Part shown: positions 16,101-24,170 of the stretch, in pieces
Layout: the number at the start of each line of letters is the position of its first letter
How positions within the stretch are numbered: position 1 is the first letter of the stretch
NCBI RefSeq assembly: GCF_001748145.1
Contig: NZ_BCQA01000001.1
Location: forward strand, 2,043,501-2,107,500
Direction: 5' to 3'
Origin: Bosea sp. BIWAKO-01
Lineage (GTDB): Bacteria > Pseudomonadota > Alphaproteobacteria > Rhizobiales > Beijerinckiaceae
Length of the DNA: 64,000 nucleotides
Notes under the pieces: model-generated
The model's input: the letters and a program-made list of their open reading frames with translations, nothing else
What the model was told of the DNA's origin: nothing
The model's database searches: none
Translations under genes and position numbers: made by a program

Positions 16101-17165
16101 TCAGCTCTGGGGAATGAGCGTGACGCCCGAATTTGCAAAGGAGAGCCCGACCTCGCTGCCATAGGGCAGCAGATCGCGCCCGCCCGGTTGGACGACGAAG
16201 AGCTCGCCGACCTCGGTCTCGATCATCAGATCAAGGTGGTTGCCGAGATAGGCGCATTTGCGGACGGTGCCGCGCAGGCCCGGCCCGGAGGCAGGCCCCA
16301 TCAACAGGCTTTCCGGCCGGATCGCCGCCTTGGCCGGTCCGGCGACCAGGCCACGCGCCGGCAATTTCACCTTTGCCGAGCCGATCATCACATCGGCGAT
16401 GCCTTCGGAAACTTCCGAGATCGTGACGGGAACCATATTGGCATCGCCAATGAAGTCGGCGACGAAGGAGTTGGCCGGCTCCTCGTATAGCTCGCGGGGC
16501 GAGCCCTCCTGCGCGATCCGGGCATTCGACATCACGATGATCCGGTCGGAGACGGCGAGCGCCTCCTCCTGATCATGGGTGACATAGGCAACCGTCAGAT
16601 TGAGGCTCTGCTGCAGCTCGCGGATCTCCTCGCGCACCTTGCGGCGCAGCTTGGCGTCGAGATTCGACAGAGGCTCGTCGAAGAGCAGGACCTGCGGCTC
16701 GAGCACCAGCGCGCGCGCCACGGCGACGCGCTGCTGCTGGCCGCCCGAGAGCTCGGACGGGTAGCGCTTCTCGAAGCCCTTGAGGCCGACGAGGGCGAGC
16801 TTGGCCAGCGCCATGTCCTGCGCCTCGGCCTTTGGCAGCCCCTTCACCAGTGGCCCGTAGGCGGCATTCTCCAGCACGCTCATATGTGGAAACAGCGCAT
16901 AGGACTGAAAGACCATGCTGACGTCACGGTCGGCAGCGGAAAGCCGCGTGACATCCTTGCCGCCAATCAGCACCTGGCCTTCGCTGGCAATCTCAAGGCC
17001 GGCGATCATGCGCAGGGTCGTGGTCTTGCCGCAGCCAGAGGGGCCGAGCAGGGTCACCAGCTTTCCCGGCTCGATCGTGAAGCTGATATTGTCGACGGCA
17101 GTCACCGCGCCATAGCGCATGCTGACATTGCGGAATTCGACTGAGGCAGGTCCCGCCTTGGCCAT
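16101..17165 (-). CDS. afuC: ABC transporter ATPase, Afu/Fbp/Pot type
   Basis: 354 residues. Walker A GPSGCGKTT, signature LSGGQQQR, Walker B LLFDEPLSNLD and the H-loop THD are present, followed by a C-terminal TOBE-like domain (ANMVPVTISEV, AAIRPESL). This is the FbpC/AfuC/PotA class. It is the last gene of a minus-strand operon with an AfuB-like permease and an AfuA-like binding protein, 15 bases after the permease. The inositol context argues for an organophosphate substrate rather than ferric iron. Confidence 0.85.
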   Translation of the reverse strand: MAKAGPASVEFRNVSMRYGAVTAVDNISFTIEPGKLVTLLGPSGCGKTTTLRMIAGLEIASEGQVLIGGKDVTRLSAADRDVSMVFQSYALFPHMSVLENAAYGPLVKGLPKAEAQDMALAKLALVGLKGFEKRYPSELSGGQQQRVAVARALVLEPQVLLFDEPLSNLDAKLRRKVREEIRELQQSLNLTVAYVTHDQEEALAVSDRIIVMSNARIAQEGSPRELYEEPANSFVADFIGDANMVPVTISEVSEGIADVMIGSAKVKLPARGLVAGPAKAAIRPESLLMGPASGPGLRGTVRKCAYLGNHLDLMIETEVGELFVVQPGGRDLLPYGSEVGLSFANSGVTLIPQS

Positions 17166-17180
17166 GAGAGGTGCTGCTCC

Positions 17181-19382
17181 TTACTTGACAGGCTGTGCGG
17201 CGGATGTGGCGAGCGGGATCGCGCTGCGCCGCCCGAGCTTGCGCTCGCCGACGCCGAGCTGGATCAGGCCGATACCAACGGCCATGACCACGATCAGCAC
17301 CGAGGAATAGGCAATGGCGAGCCCGAACTCGCCGGCCTCGACGCGCCCGACGATATAGGCGGTCGCCAGGTTGTACTCGGCGGAGACCAGGAAGATCACC
17401 GCGCTGACCGAGGTGATGCTGCGCACGAAGCTGTAGACGAGCGCGGAGACGAGCGCAGGGCGCAGCAGGGGCAGCACAACGCGCCAGAGCGTGGTGAAGC
17501 TGCGCGCCCGCAAGGTGATCGAAGCCTCGTCAAGGCTCTTGTCGATCTGCGACAGGCCGGCGATGCCGGAACGGACGCCGACGGGCATGTTCCGGAAGAC
17601 GAAGGCGATGATCAGGATCAGCCCGGTCCCGGTGATCTCGATCGGCGGTACGTTGAAGGCGAGGATATAGGCGACACCGAGCACGGTGCCGGGGATGGCG
17701 AAGCTCAGCATGGTGGTGAATTCGAGCACATGGCGGCCGCGGAACTGCTGCCGCATCAACAGATAGGCGGTGAGCAGGCCGAGCACCGCCGTCAGCGGGG
17801 CCGAGATTGCCGCGACCTTCAGCGTCGTGAACAGCGAGTCCCACGCCGCACCCTCGAAGAATATTCCACGGCTGAAATCGATGGCGAAACCGGTGCGATA
17901 ATGCTCCAGCGTCGGCGTGTGGTCGCGGCCCATGGTCTTCACGAAACCGCCCATCAGGATGATCACGTAGATCACGAAGGTCAGCGCCACCCAGGGCACG
18001 ATCACCAGTGCGGAGATGAAGGTGACCGGCTTCGGCAGTTTTGCCGGCAGGCCGGAATCGCCCTTGCCGGTGACGGTCGTATAGGATTTGCCGCCGAGCC
18101 AGCGCTGCTGCACCCAGAAGGCGCCGAGCGTGAAGACGAGGAGCACCATCGCCAGCACCGCCGCCTGCCCCTGATTATGAGCGGCGCCGACCACGGCGAA
18201 GAAGATCTTGGTCGACAGCACCTCGAAATTGCCGCCGAGCACCAGCGGATTGCCGAAATCGGCCATGCTCTCGACGAAGCCGAGCAGGAAGGCATTGGCC
18301 AGGCCCGGCTTGAGCAGCGGCCAGGTCACCGTGCGGAACGTCGCCCAACGTTTGGCGCCCAGCGTCTGCGAGGCTTCCTCCAGGCTGGGGCTGATGCCCT
18401 GCACGACCCCGATCAGGACGAGGAACGCGATCGGCGCAAAGGCCAGGACCTGCGCCAGCAGCACGCCGGGCAGCCCGTAGATCCAGCGCGAGCGCGGGAT
18501 CGAAAACCAGTCATAGAGCAGTCCGGAGACCACCCCGGAGCGGCCGAAGAGCAGGATCAGCGCGAGACCGATGACGAAGGGCGGCGTGATGATCGGCAAC
18601 ACGGTGAGCGCGCGCATCACACGTTTGCCCGGCATGCGCGTCCGCAGCACGAGCAGCGCGCAGGCAAGCCCGAGCAGCGTCGTGATGACGCCGGTCAGCA
18701 CGGCAAGGATCAACGTGTTCCAGGCGACGCCGCAATTGGTGTTCGCGGTGACGCAGCCAAGTCCCCAGATCGAGGAATCGAACAGGCGCGCGACGAAGAT
18801 GCCAGGCGCGAAGGCGCCGGCCTGATCGACAAGCGCGCTTTGCAGGATCGTCGCCACCGGGAAGAAGATGAAGAGCCCGATCAGCAGGACGATGATGCCG
18901 ATCGAGCTGGTGGTGAAGATGTCGCCCCGGCAGAACCCGCGATAGGCGAGCCCATGACAGAGCAGCAGCAGGAGCGAAAGCACCGTCAGGAACGCGCCGA
19001 AGCCCATGCCGCCCTGAGCCGCGCCGCTGCCGCCGAGCAATGCGGCGAGCCAGGCGATACCCTGGCCCTGCAGCGTGATGGCAAAGCCCTGCGCGAAGAA
19101 CAGGACCATGCCGATCAGCCCCGCCCAGATCAGCGTCCTGCCGACCGCAGCACTCTCGCTGCGGCCGAGCAGCAGCGTCACAGCCAGCAGCGCCACGCCA
19201 ACCGGCAGCAGCCAGGGGGCCGTTCCGGACAGGGCCAGCGCGAGCGCCGTGCCGACCTTGCCGAATGGATACCCCGCGAGCCAGCCGAACTGGCTGAGAC
19301 TGATGCCGTCAGGCAGGTACCAGGGAATGACCGCATAGCCGAGCCAGCCGAGCAGCAGGACGAGCCGTGTCGCAGGACGCAT
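17181..19382 (-). CDS. afuB: Fused ABC permease, AfuB/FbpB type
   Basis: 733 residues with two binding-protein-dependent permease domains in one chain. Two EAA loops are visible: EEASQTLGAKRWATFRTV in the middle and DEASITLRARSFTTLWRV near the end. An N-terminal extension of ~170 residues adds several extra membrane helices, which fits AfuB (about 690 residues) better than short FbpB proteins. It lies between the binding protein and the ATPase on the same strand. Confidence 0.82.
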   Translation of the reverse strand: MRPATRLVLLLGWLGYAVIPWYLPDGISLSQFGWLAGYPFGKVGTALALALSGTAPWLLPVGVALLAVTLLLGRSESAAVGRTLIWAGLIGMVLFFAQGFAITLQGQGIAWLAALLGGSGAAQGGMGFGAFLTVLSLLLLLCHGLAYRGFCRGDIFTTSSIGIIVLLIGLFIFFPVATILQSALVDQAGAFAPGIFVARLFDSSIWGLGCVTANTNCGVAWNTLILAVLTGVITTLLGLACALLVLRTRMPGKRVMRALTVLPIITPPFVIGLALILLFGRSGVVSGLLYDWFSIPRSRWIYGLPGVLLAQVLAFAPIAFLVLIGVVQGISPSLEEASQTLGAKRWATFRTVTWPLLKPGLANAFLLGFVESMADFGNPLVLGGNFEVLSTKIFFAVVGAAHNQGQAAVLAMVLLVFTLGAFWVQQRWLGGKSYTTVTGKGDSGLPAKLPKPVTFISALVIVPWVALTFVIYVIILMGGFVKTMGRDHTPTLEHYRTGFAIDFSRGIFFEGAAWDSLFTTLKVAAISAPLTAVLGLLTAYLLMRQQFRGRHVLEFTTMLSFAIPGTVLGVAYILAFNVPPIEITGTGLILIIAFVFRNMPVGVRSGIAGLSQIDKSLDEASITLRARSFTTLWRVVLPLLRPALVSALVYSFVRSITSVSAVIFLVSAEYNLATAYIVGRVEAGEFGLAIAYSSVLIVVMAVGIGLIQLGVGERKLGRRSAIPLATSAAQPVK

Positions 19383-19416
19383 CGCAGGGGATCTCTTCAG
19401 AGCGCTGAACGGAAAA

Positions 19417-20457
19417 TTACTTCGGCAGCGCCTTGACCTCCTTGTCCCACTTCGTCAGCAGCCGCGTCCGCTCCGCGGACGAACCGTATTTGACGAAGTC
19501 GTAGTCGATCATCTTCATCTCGGACATCTTCGGGGCCTGCGGAGGCACCGTCGAGTTCTTGTTGGAGGGGACCTGATAGGACTTGGCCGGGGCCGCCAGC
19601 GCCTGAGCTGCCGGGGTCAGCGCCCAGTCATAGAACTTCTTGGCGTTGTCGAGATTGCGCGCGCCCTTGATGATCGACATCGAGCCGATCTCGTAGCCGG
19701 TGCCCTCGCAAGGCGCGACTGCCTTGATCGGATCCCCCTGGACCGCGAAGACAACCGCGTCGTGGATGAAGACGATGCCGACGGCGGTTTCGCCGAGGCT
19801 CGCGGCCTTGGCGGGGGCAGCACCCGACTTGGTGTACTGGCTGACGTTCTTGTGCAGCTTCTTGAGATAGTCGAAGCCCTTGTCCTCGCCCATCAACTGG
19901 ACCACGGTCGCGAGCAGGTTATAGGCCGTTCCCGAGGAGTTCGGATCGGCGACCTGGACGTCGTCCTTGAGCTTCGGGTCGAGCAGATCGGCCCAGCATT
20001 TCGGCTCGTTCAGGCCCTTCTGCTTGATCTGCTGGGTGTTGAAGCCGAAGCCGAGCGCGCCAGCGTAAATGCCGACGGAGCGCTTCTGCGCCGCCTTCCA
20101 CTGCGACAGCGCCCAGTCGTGAAGGTCCTTGTTGACCGGCGATTCATATTCGAGAGTCAACCCTTCCTCGGCGGCCTGGAGATGGGGGTCACCGGTACCA
20201 CCCCACCAGATGTCGCCGCGCGGATTGGACGATTCCGCCTTGAGCTGGGCGTAGATCTCGCCCGCCGACTTGCGGGTCATCGCGACCTTGATTCCCGTAT
20301 CGCGCTCGAACGCGGTCGACATGGCGCGGCACCATTCCTCCTGGACGCCGCAATACATGACGAGTGCGCCCTGGGCCTGTGCGGGGGCCGCCGCAAAAGC
20401 AGCCCCGCTGGCCAACGCCGCCAGGACCCCGGTCCGGAGCCATTGAAATCCCTGCAT
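19417..20457 (-). CDS. afuA: Periplasmic binding protein, AfuA-like (family 1 Fe/sugar-phosphate class)
   Basis: 346 residues with a Sec signal (residues ~8-29, ending AQAQG). It belongs to the FbpA/AfuA fold: LVMYCGVQEEWCRAM, GDIWWGGTGDPHLQAAEEG, ADPNSSGTAYNLLAT. The paired tyrosines that hold iron in FbpA are not seen; instead the segment GIVFIHDAVVFA and the later CEGTGYEIG place His, Asp and Glu where AfuA is reported to bind sugar phosphates. GGGAGG precedes the ATG. The 69-base gap upstream is AT-rich and may hold an internal promoter. Substrate is inferred to be inositol phosphate or a hexose phosphate. Confidence 0.8.
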   Translation of the reverse strand: MQGFQWLRTGVLAALASGAAFAAAPAQAQGALVMYCGVQEEWCRAMSTAFERDTGIKVAMTRKSAGEIYAQLKAESSNPRGDIWWGGTGDPHLQAAEEGLTLEYESPVNKDLHDWALSQWKAAQKRSVGIYAGALGFGFNTQQIKQKGLNEPKCWADLLDPKLKDDVQVADPNSSGTAYNLLATVVQLMGEDKGFDYLKKLHKNVSQYTKSGAAPAKAASLGETAVGIVFIHDAVVFAVQGDPIKAVAPCEGTGYEIGSMSIIKGARNLDNAKKFYDWALTPAAQALAAPAKSYQVPSNKNSTVPPQAPKMSEMKMIDYDFVKYGSSAERTRLLTKWDKEVKALPK

Positions 20458-20526
20458 GTCATCCTCCCGTTACGTGTCGTTCTTGGTTTTATTGTTGGCT
20501 TGATAGTGACGTGTTGCCGGCAAAGA

Positions 20527-21327
20527 TCAATCGTTCGCCTGCTGGCTCCCGATCTGCGTGACCTGTTCGAGCTCGCGGCGAAGCCCCGGCGTGCAGCACA
20601 GGATCGGGTTGCCCTTGGCAATGCCGTCCCCGCTGAAGAAATCGCTGACATAGGCGCCGGCTTCGGCTGCGATCACGACACCGGCCGCGACATCCCATGC
20701 GTTGATGTGGAGTTCGGCATAAGCCTCCGTCCGGCCATTCGCGACATGGGCCAGGCCGAGCGCGCCGGAGCCACCGCGCTTCACCGAGGCGCCTGCGGCG
20801 TAGCCACGCCCGATCATCGCGACATAGCGTTCGGCCGGGATGCGCGTCGACCAGCCCAACTCGACATAGGCGCGCTTGATATCGGTCTGCCCCGACACCT
20901 TGATCGCCTCGCCATTCAGGGTCGCGCCCCGCCCCTTGCGTCCGACATAGATCTCGCCCAGCGCCGGCGCAGAAAGAATGCCGATCTCGGGGACGCCGTT
21001 CAGCAGAAAGCCGATCGAGATGCACCAGTTGCGGTCGCCACGGGCGAAATTCGAGGTACCGTCGATCGGGTCGATGATCCAGACCGCGTCCGAGGCTTCG
21101 CCGCCGCCCTCTTCGCCGATGATCGCATCCTGCGGGAACATCACGGCAAGGCGCTGCCGCAGGAAATCCTCGACAGCACCATCGGCGACGGTGAGCCAGT
21201 CCTGGGCGCCCTTCATCGTGACGCCAAGGCTCTCGCTCTTGTTGAAATAGTCGAGCGCCAGGAAGCCGGCCTGCTGGACGAGGCCCTGTACGGCATATTG
21301 GCGCAGATCGAGATCAGCGGGCGTCAT
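20527..21327 (-). CDS. suhB: Inositol monophosphatase family protein
   Basis: 266 residues. The metal-binding motifs of the inositol monophosphatase fold are complete: GEEGG (residues ~70-74), WIIDPIDGTSNFARGD, and INAWDVAAGVVIAAEAGAYVS near the C-terminus. There is no signal peptide, so it acts in the cytoplasm. It starts two bases after the iolG stop and precedes the ABC transporter genes; it probably dephosphorylates the imported substrate to free inositol, which IolG then oxidises. It could also act on other phosphate esters. Confidence 0.85.
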   Translation of the reverse strand: MTPADLDLRQYAVQGLVQQAGFLALDYFNKSESLGVTMKGAQDWLTVADGAVEDFLRQRLAVMFPQDAIIGEEGGGEASDAVWIIDPIDGTSNFARGDRNWCISIGFLLNGVPEIGILSAPALGEIYVGRKGRGATLNGEAIKVSGQTDIKRAYVELGWSTRIPAERYVAMIGRGYAAGASVKRGGSGALGLAHVANGRTEAYAELHINAWDVAAGVVIAAEAGAYVSDFFSGDGIAKGNPILCCTPGLRRELEQVTQIGSQQAND

Positions 21328-21329
21328 GA

Positions 21330-22328
21330 TCAGATCGCTCCGAGATCGACGGAGACCGGCTTGCCGATGCGTGCGGATTCAGTCGCGGCGTCGGCCAGGA
21401 TCTGCGCCTTCAGGCCATCCTCTCCGGAGGGCAACGGCGCCGTCTTGCCCTTCAGGGCGGCGACGAAGGCATCGAGTTCGGCGCGATAGGCTGCGGCATA
21501 GCGCTCGAGGAAGAAATTCTGCACCGGGTCCGCCCGGAAGCCGGCACCGGTTGCGATCTCGACCGTGGTTTCGTGGATGTTGCCGGCCCGCAGCATGCCC
21601 TTCGAGCCATGGACTTCGATGCGCTGGTCATAACCATAGCTGGCGCGGCGCGAATTCGAGATCTGCGCGATCTTGCCGGACGCCGTGCGCATCAGAACCG
21701 CGGCCGTATCGACATCGCCGGCCTGCCCGATCGCCGGATCGACCAGCGCCGAACCGAGCGCGAAAACCTCGACCGGCTCCTCGGCCAGAAGGAAGCGCGC
21801 CATGTCGAAATCATGGATCATCATGTCGCGGAACAGGCCGCCCGAGCGCTTGACGTAGTCGACCGGCGGCGGCGAGGGATCGCGCGAGATCACGCTGACG
21901 ATCTCGATCGCGCCCGCTTCTCCGGCCCGCAGGCGATTCTGGAGCGCAGCAAAGCTCGGGTCGAAGCGCCGATTGAAGCCGATCATCAGCGGCTTGCCGG
22001 TCTGAGCGACGGTCTTGAGGCATGTCTTGATCCGCGCGGCGTCGAGATCGACCGGCTTCTCGCAGAACACCGCTTTGCCGGAGGCGACGGCGGCCTCGAT
22101 CAGGTCGGCATGGGTGTCGGTCGGTGTGCAGATCAGCACCGCATCGAGCGTCTTGTCGGCGAGAATCGCGTCGAGACTGGCAACCGCTGCGCCCGTCTCG
22201 GCCGCCAGCGAGCCCGCCGCATCCGCAAAGGCGTCCGCGACCGAAACCAGCGTCGCGTCCTTGCGCGCCGCAAGGTTCAACCCATGAATGCGTCCGATCC
22301 GGCCGGCACCCAGCAATCCCATGCGCAT
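21330..22328 (-). CDS. iolG: Inositol 2-dehydrogenase-like oxidoreductase (Gfo/Idh/MocA)
   Basis: 332 residues from ATG 22328 (AGGA 9 bases upstream; an ATG at 22334 is the alternative). NAD-binding start MGLLGAGRIGRIHGLNLA, then the EKPVDLD loop with catalytic Lys, IGFNRRFDPSF and the MMIHDFDMARFLL motif with catalytic Asp and His. IolG oxidises myo-inositol to 2-keto-myo-inositol, the substrate of IolE. It shares an operon with an SDR upstream and the phosphatase downstream. Confidence 0.88.
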   Translation of the reverse strand: MRMGLLGAGRIGRIHGLNLAARKDATLVSVADAFADAAGSLAAETGAAVASLDAILADKTLDAVLICTPTDTHADLIEAAVASGKAVFCEKPVDLDAARIKTCLKTVAQTGKPLMIGFNRRFDPSFAALQNRLRAGEAGAIEIVSVISRDPSPPPVDYVKRSGGLFRDMMIHDFDMARFLLAEEPVEVFALGSALVDPAIGQAGDVDTAAVLMRTASGKIAQISNSRRASYGYDQRIEVHGSKGMLRAGNIHETTVEIATGAGFRADPVQNFFLERYAAAYRAELDAFVAALKGKTAPLPSGEDGLKAQILADAATESARIGKPVSVDLGAI

Positions 22329-22368
22329 CGTCATATGTCCTGTCGTCAAGGCTGTGGCTGCGGCAGCG

Positions 22369-23169
22369 TTACTGCCGCGCTCCAAGAATCGTCTGGTCGA
22401 AATCGATGTTCGAGCCTGTCATCAAACCCGATTCGGCCGAGGCCAGATAGGCGACAGCGCGGGCGACCTCGCGCGGATCGAGCAGGCGGCCGAAGGGTTG
22501 GCTCGCGGCGGCCTGATCGAGCCAGCCATCCTGTGCGTCATGGCGCAACCGCATGATCGCGTCTTCGCCCGGCGTCGCCATCCAGCCGATATTGAGGCCA
22601 TTGACCCGGATACGGTGCGGCAGGAGCCCGAAGGCGGCGTTGCGGGTCAGCGTCGCCAGCGCCCCCTTCGAGACGCTGTAGGCGCTCAGGAATGGCTGGC
22701 CGCCATGCGCCGACATCGACTGGATATTGACGATGGCGCCCTCGATCCCGAGTCGGCACATCAGCTCGGCGGCCCCCTGGATCAGGAAGAAGGGCGCACG
22801 CAGATTGACCGCCATGATGCGCTCATAGAGCTCGGGCGTCGTCTCCAGAATGGAGCCGCGATCCGTATCGCCGGCGGCGTTGACCAGGATATCGAGACGA
22901 CCGAACGCTGCCTCGGCGGCCGGAACGATTGACTTGACCTGATCGAGCTCGGAAAGATCGGCGGCATGGAAGCGAACATCGCAGCCGGCATTGCGAAGAT
23001 CGCGGGCAACCGCCTCGCCGCGCTCGCGATTGCGGCCGGTCAGCAGCAGGGAAGCAATCCCGCGCGCCTGGAACTCGCGGGCGACGGCTTCGCCAAGCCC
23101 CTGGCTACCACCAGTGACGATGGCGGCCTTGCCGGTCAGATCACGACCGAATTCGTTCTTCCCTGACAC
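22369..23169 (-). CDS. SDR-family oxidoreductase of the inositol locus
   Basis: 266 residues if started at GTG 23169 (VSGKNEFGRDLTGKAAIVTG), with GGGGAG 11 bases upstream. An ATG at 23238 would add 23 residues, but it overlaps the IolR operator and reads through AT-rich DNA. SDR motifs: TGGSQGLG cofactor loop, NAAG, and the YSVSKGA active-site Tyr-Lys. It is the first gene of the minus arm. It may oxidise another inositol isomer or a downstream keto sugar; the substrate is not known. Confidence 0.75.
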   Translation of the reverse strand: MSGKNEFGRDLTGKAAIVTGGSQGLGEAVAREFQARGIASLLLTGRNRERGEAVARDLRNAGCDVRFHAADLSELDQVKSIVPAAEAAFGRLDILVNAAGDTDRGSILETTPELYERIMAVNLRAPFFLIQGAAELMCRLGIEGAIVNIQSMSAHGGQPFLSAYSVSKGALATLTRNAAFGLLPHRIRVNGLNIGWMATPGEDAIMRLRHDAQDGWLDQAAASQPFGRLLDPREVARAVAYLASAESGLMTGSNIDFDQTILGARQ

Positions 23170-23209
23170 CTGACGCCACGCTCCCCAGCGAAATTTTGAT
23201 ACGAATGGA

Positions 23210-23241
23210 TTGTCTTTGTCTGATTTTGGAATAAACATTCC
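23210..23241. promoter_or_regulatory. IolR operator GGAA-N6-TTCC over a promoter
   Basis: GGAATAAACATTCC at 23228-23241 matches the GGAA-N6-TTCC palindrome reported for the RpiR-type IolR of Sinorhizobium meliloti. On the plus strand TTGTCT (23210) and TAAACA (23232) form a plausible -35/-10 pair, with the -10 inside the operator. The site is in the short gap between the SDR and iolR, so it can repress both arms. Confidence 0.7.
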
Positions 23242-23284
23242 GCCGATCAGCGTTTGAAGTCAAGGCGCTTTAACCGGAACCGGC

Positions 23285-24151
23285 ATGTCATCAGGATCGC
23301 AGCCTCAGCCCACGGACAGGCCGGAATTCGACCGTTTCGTCGCCTTGCTGCGCGAACGGCGGCCATCCCTGCCGAAGCGGCTGAAACAGGTCGCTGATCA
23401 TGCACTTGCCCATCTCGACGACATGGCCTTCGGCTCCACCGCGCAGATCGCGGAGAAGGCAGGCGTCCAGGCCTCGACGCTGGTGCGTTTCGCGCAGGCG
23501 CTCGACTATTCCGGCTTCAGCGAACTCCAGGAGGTGTTCCGCTCGCGTCTGCGCCGGCATGCTGCCGACCATCGCGCCCGTCTGGCAGCGCTGCGAACGG
23601 CAGGAACAGGCTCGGATGGCGGCGCAGCCCTGCTCGACGGCTTCATTCAGGCGAGCGAAGCGTCGCTTGCCCAGCTCCGGGCAGCTGTCAGGCCCGACCA
23701 GCTGGAAGAGGCGGCTGCCTTGCTGGCCAGGGCGCAAACCATCGTCCTCGTCGGCGCGCGACGCATGTTCCCGGTGGTGTCCTACCTCGCCTATGCCTTC
23801 GGCAAGCTCGGCATCAGGGCGGTGCTGGTCGACCATGTCGGCGGCCTCGGCCAGGAGCAGGCGGCCCTTGCCGGACCAGGCGACGCCATCCTGGCGATCA
23901 GCTGCGCGCCCTATACGACTGCCACGGTCGAGATCGCTGCCGCCGCACATCAGCGCGGCATTCCGGTGCTGGCCCTGACCGACAGCCCGCTCAGTCCGCT
24001 CGCCGAAAACTGTAATCTCTGGCTGGATGTCGCGGAGGCGGATTTCGGCGCATTCCGCTCGATGGCGGCCAGCGTCACCCTGGCGATGGCGCTTGCCGTC
24101 GCTACCGCCGAACACGCCGGCGCCAGCGCCGATCCCGATCTCGCAGGTTAG
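23285..24151 (+). CDS. iolR: IolR, RpiR-family repressor of inositol genes
   Basis: 288 residues. The N-terminal RpiR helix-turn-helix is seen in MAFGSTAQIAEKAGVQASTLVRFAQALDYSGFSELQEVFR, followed by a SIS sugar-isomerase domain (IVLVGARRMFPVVSYLAYAFGKLG, LAISCAPYTTATVEIAAAAHQRG). RpiR regulators sense sugar phosphates or keto acids through the SIS domain. It heads the iolRCDEB row and sits beside a GGAA-N6-TTCC operator, so self-repression is likely. Confidence 0.9.
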   Translation: MSSGSQPQPTDRPEFDRFVALLRERRPSLPKRLKQVADHALAHLDDMAFGSTAQIAEKAGVQASTLVRFAQALDYSGFSELQEVFRSRLRRHAADHRARLAALRTAGTGSDGGAALLDGFIQASEASLAQLRAAVRPDQLEEAAALLARAQTIVLVGARRMFPVVSYLAYAFGKLGIRAVLVDHVGGLGQEQAALAGPGDAILAISCAPYTTATVEIAAAAHQRGIPVLALTDSPLSPLAENCNLWLDVAEADFGAFRSMAASVTLAMALAVATAEHAGASADPDLAG

Positions 24152-24170
24152 TGCGGAAAGCCGAAGCACC

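Noticed and set aside
16101..20457. Ferric iron ABC transporter
   Set aside because: Automatic annotation would favour FbpABC, but the iron tyrosines are not seen in the binding protein, the permease has the AfuB-like extension, and the operon context is inositol catabolism.
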